Assembly: GCA_021234155.1 (NCBI GenBank) | Contig: JAJEKV010000060.1 | Span: 1 to 64,000, forward strand | Origin: Isoetes taiwanensis | Taxonomy: Eukaryota; Streptophyta; Lycopodiopsida; Isoetales; Isoetaceae | Direction: 5' to 3' | DNA length: 64,000 nt | In this document: one piece after another, positions 59,130 to 64,000 of the stretch | Numbering within the stretch: the stretch's first letter is position 1 | How the letters are laid out: each line of letters opens with the position of its first letter | Position numbers and translations under genes: made by a program | The notes under the pieces: generated by a model | The model's input: the letters and a program-made list of their open reading frames with translations, nothing else | Told to the model about the DNA's origin: nothing | Databases searched by the model: none

Positions 59130-59561
59130 TTTTTTTTTGAAGAACGTGTTTTACTTCATATTATACACTCAAAATATTACAAAACTTCCAGAAGTAAGAA
59201 ATGTCCCTGGAGCATCAATCACTTTTAAATGATCACTCCATATTGGAATTTTAATACTATCAGGCCAATTGGAGATCTGAAAGCAATTATACAACTTCTT
59301 ACGAATTTCTTGAAGCACCACCTGAGAAGAAATACGCTTATCATAAAAGACCTTTCTTCGCCTTCGCTTCCATACATTCCATATTAGCCAAGACTTTGCC
59401 ATGTGAAATGCAATCCTTTTAGAAGCAGTCCACTGATTTGGATAAATACCCAAAAGAAAGTGCTGACTATCCAAAGATACTCCAAAAAGAGAATGCAGCT
59501 GGGACCTAAGACTACTCAGCTCTGCACACAAATATAGACAGTGCTCCAATGTTTCACATTG
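59130..59561 (-). mobile_element. 5'-truncated LINE (L1-type) with 14-bp target duplication
   Basis: The minus strand encodes CETLEHCLYLCAELSSLRSQ, then FLLGIYPNQW, then AKSWLIWNVWKRRRRKVF, the zf-RVT region and C-terminus of plant L1-type LINEs. It ends with poly(A) (11 A, 59,128-59,138). ACATTCACATTCTT occurs at 59,116-59,129 and again at 59,562-59,575, a perfect target duplication, so the insertion starts at 59,561. The open frame continues upstream into host DNA only by chance. This is a different LINE clade from the microsatellite-tailed copies at 6 and 52 kb. Confidence 0.85.
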
Positions 59562-60342
59562 ACATTCACATTCTTGCTTAGCACTATTGCCCTTATGAAA
59601 TAATAAATTGGAAAACAACTCAATCCACATGAGTCATACAAATCCAAATAGAGCACACTATTAAGTCTCTAATATACAAGCTATACCATTTAAAGAATAA
59701 GCTCTTATTTTGGTGCTATTGTTTCTATGGCTCGAATGCGTACCATATTTATTGCAATACATTAGCTTTGCTTATTTTACAACCGTTCAAGCAACTTAAT
59801 GGAACTCTTACTAGCTGTATATATGCCAAAGATATTGTGTGAAAACTCAATACATCTTTTTGTGCTACAAGAGATTGTCCCTTAGCGATTGACCATGATG
59901 AACCATTGTATACTTCAACTAAAAAGACTCATGAGTCAACTTATGTGTGCGGATGCTAGAGAAACACTTAGAATTGAATCCAGTATTGTGGGTTTAGGTC
60001 AGATTTGGGGTCTATAATTTGGTATTTGATATACAGGCCATGTGGTTATTTTTCAACTTTTGGATCCGGCTTAATTTCAGGGTAGATTCCATAGTAATCT
60101 ATCCATAGATTGGTTCAAAAATCTTGTTCTAGGTGATCTGAATTTCAAAGCAAATGCTCGGGTTTGTGCAAAAGCTCCATAACTCCAATGGTTCCATGGC
60201 TTAAAAATCTCCATAGTTCTGGTGATCTAGTACTTAAACGAAATAAAAAAATTTATATTTCTTTGTTGTGGTCGTTTATGGTTGCTTTTTGCTTTTTTAT
60301 TTTATTTTTTCTAACAAAATAACATCATCTCCCATAAAAGAT

Positions 60343-60500
60343 CACAACAAACAACAAATGTACAAACAACAATGTACATTCAGCCTTTATCATTAACGCA
60401 AAAAAAGGAAGTGCACATACGTAAACAACCACAACAAACATCAAATGTACAAACATCAATGTACATTGAGCCCTTATATTAATGTAGAAAGGAAGTGCAC
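60343..60500 (+). repeat. About 88-bp tandem repeat, two copies
   Basis: CACAACAAACA, then ATGTACAAACA(A/T)CAATGTACATT, then GGAAGTGCAC occurs twice in series. The second copy leads into the foldback-family segment. Confidence 0.85.
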
Positions 60501-60504
60501 GTCG

Positions 60505-60860
60505 GTATGGTACAAAATTTGCTATACTGTATAACAAGATTCGCAAAATACTATAAGATTTCAAGCAGAATACTATATAGTGTTGATTTCATACGTGCAA
60601 AATACAATTATGAGGGCTCTCGCTGCCCTACGTCACCCCCCGTGTGAATATGCACCCAAACCAAAGGGGGTTTAAGGGGGATTTTAATTTAAATGTGTTG
60701 GACCCAATGGTTGTGTTAATTAATGTCAATGGTAGTTATGTGTTGGTTGTTAATGTCAATGGTTGTTATGTGTTGGGGGGTTTAATTTTTATATGTTGGA
60801 TGTTAATGGTTTGTGTTGCAAAAAAAAAATTTTGGCCCCTTCGGGGCCTTAAGGAGTTTT
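60505..60860 (+). mobile_element. One-armed relative of the 42.4 kb foldback
   Basis: TTTGCTATACTGTATAA, GTGTTGATTT, GGGCTCTCGCTGCCCTACGT and ATATGCACCCAAACCAAAGG match 42,569-42,720 in order. The left arm is missing. Both copies end near GGCCCCTTCGGGGC, a short hairpin. Confidence 0.75.
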
Positions 60861-61474
60861 ATCTGACCCCCCCCCCGGTGAGACAAAAATTTTAGAATTC
60901 AAACCAGAAAAAAACTAGAATTCATTTGAGGCTTTCATCACCTGTAGCTTTTGAATTTCATCACAATAAAACAAATAGAACATAAGTAAAAGTTACCATA
61001 AAGATAGAGCAGATTGATCCCATTATTTTGAAAGTCATAAAGTTTGCAACACCCATACACACACATTTTTCAACTGGAATTTAACAGCAACCTTTGGCCT
61101 CCATGGATTCTTGTGGTGAGAAACCAAAGTGGGAAACTTTTTCGCTTGTTAGCACAAGGATCTAGAAGCCTCAAAATCTAAAAATGCATGGTAATTTTTG
61201 CGAGGCTTCATTCGGAATGAGCCATAAAACAATATCCAATAGCGCAATCCTGTATTAATCAGCTGGTAGGATGTAAAAGCCTACCAAACCCGGCCGGAAA
61301 ATTGCTGTTTTAGCATAGATAACTTAACCAAAAATATCCATATCATACACTATCAAAAAGATCTCGGAGAGAGCTTTCCAACGCAATAAAAATCATCTCA
61401 AAACAGAGCTCGGATCAAAAGTTATGATAAGAAATGTGTTGCGGGAAAGCGCACTACATGCGCCCTTCATGCGC

Positions 61475-61660
61475 CCATTATGCACCACACACAAAAAGAG
61501 GGCTTTTGTTGCGGAGCCATTGGTTGTTGACCATTATGCACCACACACACAAAAAGCTTTTTTGTTGGAGCCATTGGTTGTTGACCATTACGCACCACAC
61601 GCAAAAAAAGGGCTTTTATTTGTGAGCCATTGGTTGTTGACCATTGGAAAAAAGGCTAAA
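61475..61660 (+). repeat. About 55-bp tandem repeat, 3.5 copies
   Basis: GAGCCATTGGTTGTTGACC, then ATTA(T/C)GCACCACAC and an A-rich spacer starts at about 61,475, 61,531, 61,584 and 61,641. It precedes the R3 repeat copy. Confidence 0.9.
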
Positions 61661-61950
61661 ATCAATGGCTCCGAAATGGTGCACTCTAGATGTGACGCAT
61701 TAGTACATCCATTTGAATACATCACGAAATCATAGGAAAACCTTAGTGAAAAGCGTACAAAAACACAAAGAAAACCCCCTGTTATTATGCTACATATTGC
61801 CCCTCACACCCACTCTTACATTCACACCTTCCTTCCTTTTTAAGATCATGTCAAATACAAAAATCGCCATATTCTTTCTTCTAACCAACAATCAAACAAC
61901 CACCTTTGCTAATTGTGATAAAGCCCGGCAACGCCGGGCACCATAACTAG
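61661..61950 (+). mobile_element. Helitron-like 3' end
   Basis: The hairpin GCCCGGC-AAC-GCCGGGC (61,923-61,939) is followed 7 nt later by CTAG (61,947-61,950) and then T. A GC hairpin near CTRR at an A/T target is the Helitron 3' signature. The 290 bp before it is R3 copy 3. A 5' TC end and a Rep/helicase were not found, so the element is non-autonomous and its length is unknown. Confidence 0.65.
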
Positions 61951-62298
61951 TAAAATATAATAAGCAATTTCAAAAAGGCTCTCAACCCTTAATGGAGCTA
62001 TGTTCTACAATGCCATGCATCAATTTCTCTAAAACATCCATCTATTTCTGTTGCATATTTTTGTAATGTATTATTCAATTGTTGTAATCACAAAGGAATG
62101 TTGTTATTATTCTTGTGGTGGTTAATCACGGTTTTGCTTTAAGGCATCCAAATGTTTGACAAATTGACATGTCATGTGTATCTTATTTTCCATTAGTTGT
62201 CATACTAGAACGCATACAACTTTCGTAACGCACAACATTTGTCAAACATGTGATGAGCGGGCTATCATCCATTAGAACCATGCTACCAAAGGCCCAAA
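61951..62298. other. No supported gene; 3' flank of glycine-rich gene
   Basis: AT-rich, between the Helitron-like end and the stop codon of the minus-strand glycine-rich gene. It would contain that gene's 3' untranslated region. Confidence 0.4.
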
Positions 62299-62491
62299 TC
62301 AAAATCCACAATTTGGTCTTCGAAACGAGAGGCCACAAGCTCTAGGCACATTTAAATAACGTCCTTGAAGATTTCTATCCACTCTACAATAACAGTTTAT
62401 AGAGACCTGGCTTGCAGCTCTGCAACAATAATTGCTTGGAAATCTGGTGTAAAAGTGAGCAAAATCGCTGCAAGCATCCACAAAATCACGG
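62299..62491 (-). other. Eight-cysteine (nsLTP-like) domain
   Basis: Residues 234-297 of the glycine-rich protein. In nsLTP-like proteins four disulfides join the eight Cys around a lipid-binding helical bundle. All eight are present here, with the central CC and CXC pairs intact. The CXC-to-C7 gap (16) is shorter than the roughly 20 or more usual in nsLTPs. Confidence 0.75.
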
Positions 62492-63192
62492 CAACTTCCA
62501 AATCCACCTTCGCCGCCTCTACCAAATCCACCGCCGCCACCTCCTCTACCACCACCAAAGCCTCCACCACCATTACCAAAACCCCCACCACCTGAACCTC
62601 CACCACCTGGACCTCCACCACCAAAACCACCGCCTCCTTGACCTCCACCACCAGAACCTCCAGAGCCACCAGGACTAGCACCTCCGCCACCACTACCAAA
62701 ACCTCCACCACTAGGAGATCCACCACCTCTTCCAAAACCTCCATCTCCACTACCAGGAGCTCCACCCCCGCTACCAGATCCTCCACTACCAGGAGCTCCT
62801 CCACCACTATTGAAACCTCCACCTCTACCACGGGGCTTCCCCCCCACTAGAGCTCCCCACTTTGGAACCTCCACCTCGCCACTAGGGTGCTCCACCACCG
62901 CCAAAAAACCTCCTCCTCCACTAGGGCTTCCCCCACTAGGAGCTCCACCACTGCTAGAACCTCCACCTCTACCACCAGGTGCTCCACCACCGCTTCCAAA
63001 ACCTCCACCTCCACTTCCAGGAGCTCCACCGCCACTACCAAAACCTCCACCTCCCCCACCAGGGCCTCCGCCGCTGCCTCTGCCACCACCAGACCCTCCA
63101 GATCCACCTCCAGGTCCTTGAGCCATTGCAATGTTGGCTATCAACGCCATCATAATCATTGCTCCTAGCATGGCAACCTTATGTCTTCCCAT
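62299..63192 (-). CDS. Secreted glycine-rich protein with eight-cysteine domain
   Basis: A 297-residue protein beginning MGRHKVAMLGAMIMMALIAN. Residues 1-25 are a signal peptide (cleavage near AMAQ). Residues 26 to about 228 are Gly-rich repeats with Ser, Ala-Pro and Phe. Residues 234-295 form a C-terminal domain with Cys 234, 241, 256, 257, 267, 269, 286 and 295 (spacing C-6-C-14-CC-9-CXC-16-C-8-C), the eight-cysteine motif of nsLTP/hybrid proline-rich proteins. It is therefore a glycine-rich counterpart of hybrid proline-rich wall proteins, probably apoplastic. The stretch FLAVVEHPSGEVEVPKWGAL and a few residues beyond (about 62,830-62,905) departs from the repeat as if out of frame between a C7 and an A6 run. 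The frame is nonetheless open to the end. Paralogue at 49.6 kb lacks the domain. Confidence 0.85.
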   Translation of the reverse strand: MGRHKVAMLGAMIMMALIANIAMAQGPGGGSGGSGGGRGSGGGPGGGGGGFGSGGGAPGSGGGGFGSGGGAPGGRGGGSSSGGAPSGGSPSGGGGFLAVVEHPSGEVEVPKWGALVGGKPRGRGGGFNSGGGAPGSGGSGSGGGAPGSGDGGFGRGGGSPSGGGFGSGGGGASPGGSGGSGGGGQGGGGFGGGGPGGGGSGGGGFGNGGGGFGGGRGGGGGGFGRGGEGGFGSCRDFVDACSDFAHFYTRFPSNYCCRAASQVSINCYCRVDRNLQGRYLNVPRACGLSFRRPNCGF

Positions 63193-63221
63193 CTCTCTTG
63201 TCGAAAGGATGCTACCCCTCT

Positions 63222-63234
63222 GCCCTTTATATAC
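63222..63234 (-). promoter_or_regulatory. TATA box of the 62.3 kb gene
   Basis: Minus strand GGTATATAAAGGGCAGAGG, about 38 bp before the ATG. The GGTATATAAAGGGC core is identical to the paralogue's promoter. The implied 5' leader is about 10 bases. Confidence 0.7.
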
Positions 63235-63240
63235 CTCTTT

Positions 63241-64000
63241 AACGTGTCTTCATTGATTGAAAATCCAAGTTGACATTCTAGTCCACCCATACCTTATTTA
63301 ACGTTTGCTTTTATGTCTCCTACTACTAGAGTCCATGCTAGTTGGCACTATACCCCACTAGACGTGTGTGTTGTCTTCTCCACCTTTATTATGCACATGT
63401 CCATATTTACTCTGCACCTAACTCTTGAGAAAAAAACACATGTCGTTCGCATCAAAAGGGTGTAATTTAAAAATCGCTTCTTCTTCTTTTAGACCTCATA
63501 GCTTGTTGAATGAGATATTTTGTTAAACAAAACAGAGTTTGATATATTTATTTTAATGACCTAAAAATGAGAGGTGTTACTATATCCCTAAGGATTTAGT
63601 GAAGAAGTGCATATAATTAAGAGTGGCTTTAGATTTATTTTATTGGTTTGTGTTCCTTGTCCTTGTCTAGAGAGATTTTTCACTTTTTTACAAGCTAAAG
63701 CTATATGACATTGTATGCAAAATATAACTCACTTCAACTTTATGAATTATATATTTATAATAATCTCTATCATTGGATAAAGATTGCAATGAATAAGCAT
63801 TACAAGACTGAATCCCAATTCTAATATATATCATATAAAAATGTGCTCACTTCGATTTCCTATAGTAAGCTCCACATTAATTGGCAAAGTAGAGCTTTCT
63901 GTATGATGCATTTGATTATCAATGCTTTTATTGGATCTTGATTTCAAGTTCGATTTTATAGTAGTATTAGACTCGCAAATTAGTCGCCTACAAAAAGAAA
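63241..64000. other. No supported gene; upstream region of the glycine-rich gene
   Basis: AT-rich. No open frame, repeat or RNA gene I can support. It should hold distal promoter elements of the minus-strand gene. Confidence 0.4.

Noticed and set aside
59562-59630. N-terminal part of the open frame over the truncated LINE
   Set aside because: The 14-bp target duplication shows that the first 23 codons are host DNA, open by chance.
62365-63168. Plus-strand and alternative minus-strand open frames over the glycine-rich gene
   Set aside because: Codon-shifted or antisense readings of a GGN repeat (poly Thr/Ser, Pro or Val/Glu); the signal peptide and eight-cysteine domain fix the true frame.

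Overview
The window looks like transposon-rich nuclear DNA of a land plant. The DNA is AT-rich, coding density is very low, and plant-type mobile elements and a 25S rRNA fragment are present. Several features (DUF7869-type remnants, a GDSL lipase with GDSQ in place of GDSL, a glycine-rich secreted protein with an eight-cysteine domain) make me favour a fern or other seed-free vascular plant. That placement is inference. Only two genes look intact, both encoding small secreted glycine-rich proteins on the minus strand (49.6-49.9 kb and 62.3-63.2 kb).

Layout. 0-3 kb: no supported gene. 3-12 kb: a long non-coding, purine-biased LTR-like element. Inside it a roughly 0.6 kb tandem duplication is split by a LINE (6.1-8.3 kb). 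12-16.5 kb: two decayed minus-strand copies of a DUF7869-type element protein. 17.4-27.6 kb: the most unusual part, holding two diverged, broken copies of a gene that joins a ParB-like domain to a DNA methyltransferase-like domain (motif IV before motif I). They are accompanied by foldback arrays and a spaced palindrome related to ATCGCSNNSGCGAT. 29.5-35.2 kb: a Ty3/gypsy-type element with gag but most of pol missing, its gag split by about 4.2 kb of other repeat DNA. 35.3-36 kb: a small inverted-repeat element caught in a tandem duplication. 42.3-42.8 kb: an inverted repeat with perfect 116-bp arms. 44.1-44.4 kb: joined fragments of a GDSL lipase and a GH9 glucanase. 45.7-46.6 kb: a hAT-like non-autonomous element. 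52.3-54.3 kb: a second LINE with a 19-bp target duplication and a curious 5' junction. 55.6-56.5 kb: a small inverted-repeat element. 57.3-57.6 kb: a 25S rRNA fragment. 59.1-59.6 kb: a 5'-truncated LINE with a 14-bp target duplication. 61.4-61.95 kb: a Helitron-like 3' end.

How the parts work together. There is no operon-like logic here. The window records nested insertions, tandem duplications and captured fragments. The two glycine-rich genes share signal peptide and promoter sequence and are clearly paralogues. The two ParB/methyltransferase copies, with a shared palindrome framework around copy 2, are the best candidate for an undescribed system, but both copies carry frame breaks and look like pseudogenes here. 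All calls come from reading the sequence by eye; no database search was run.
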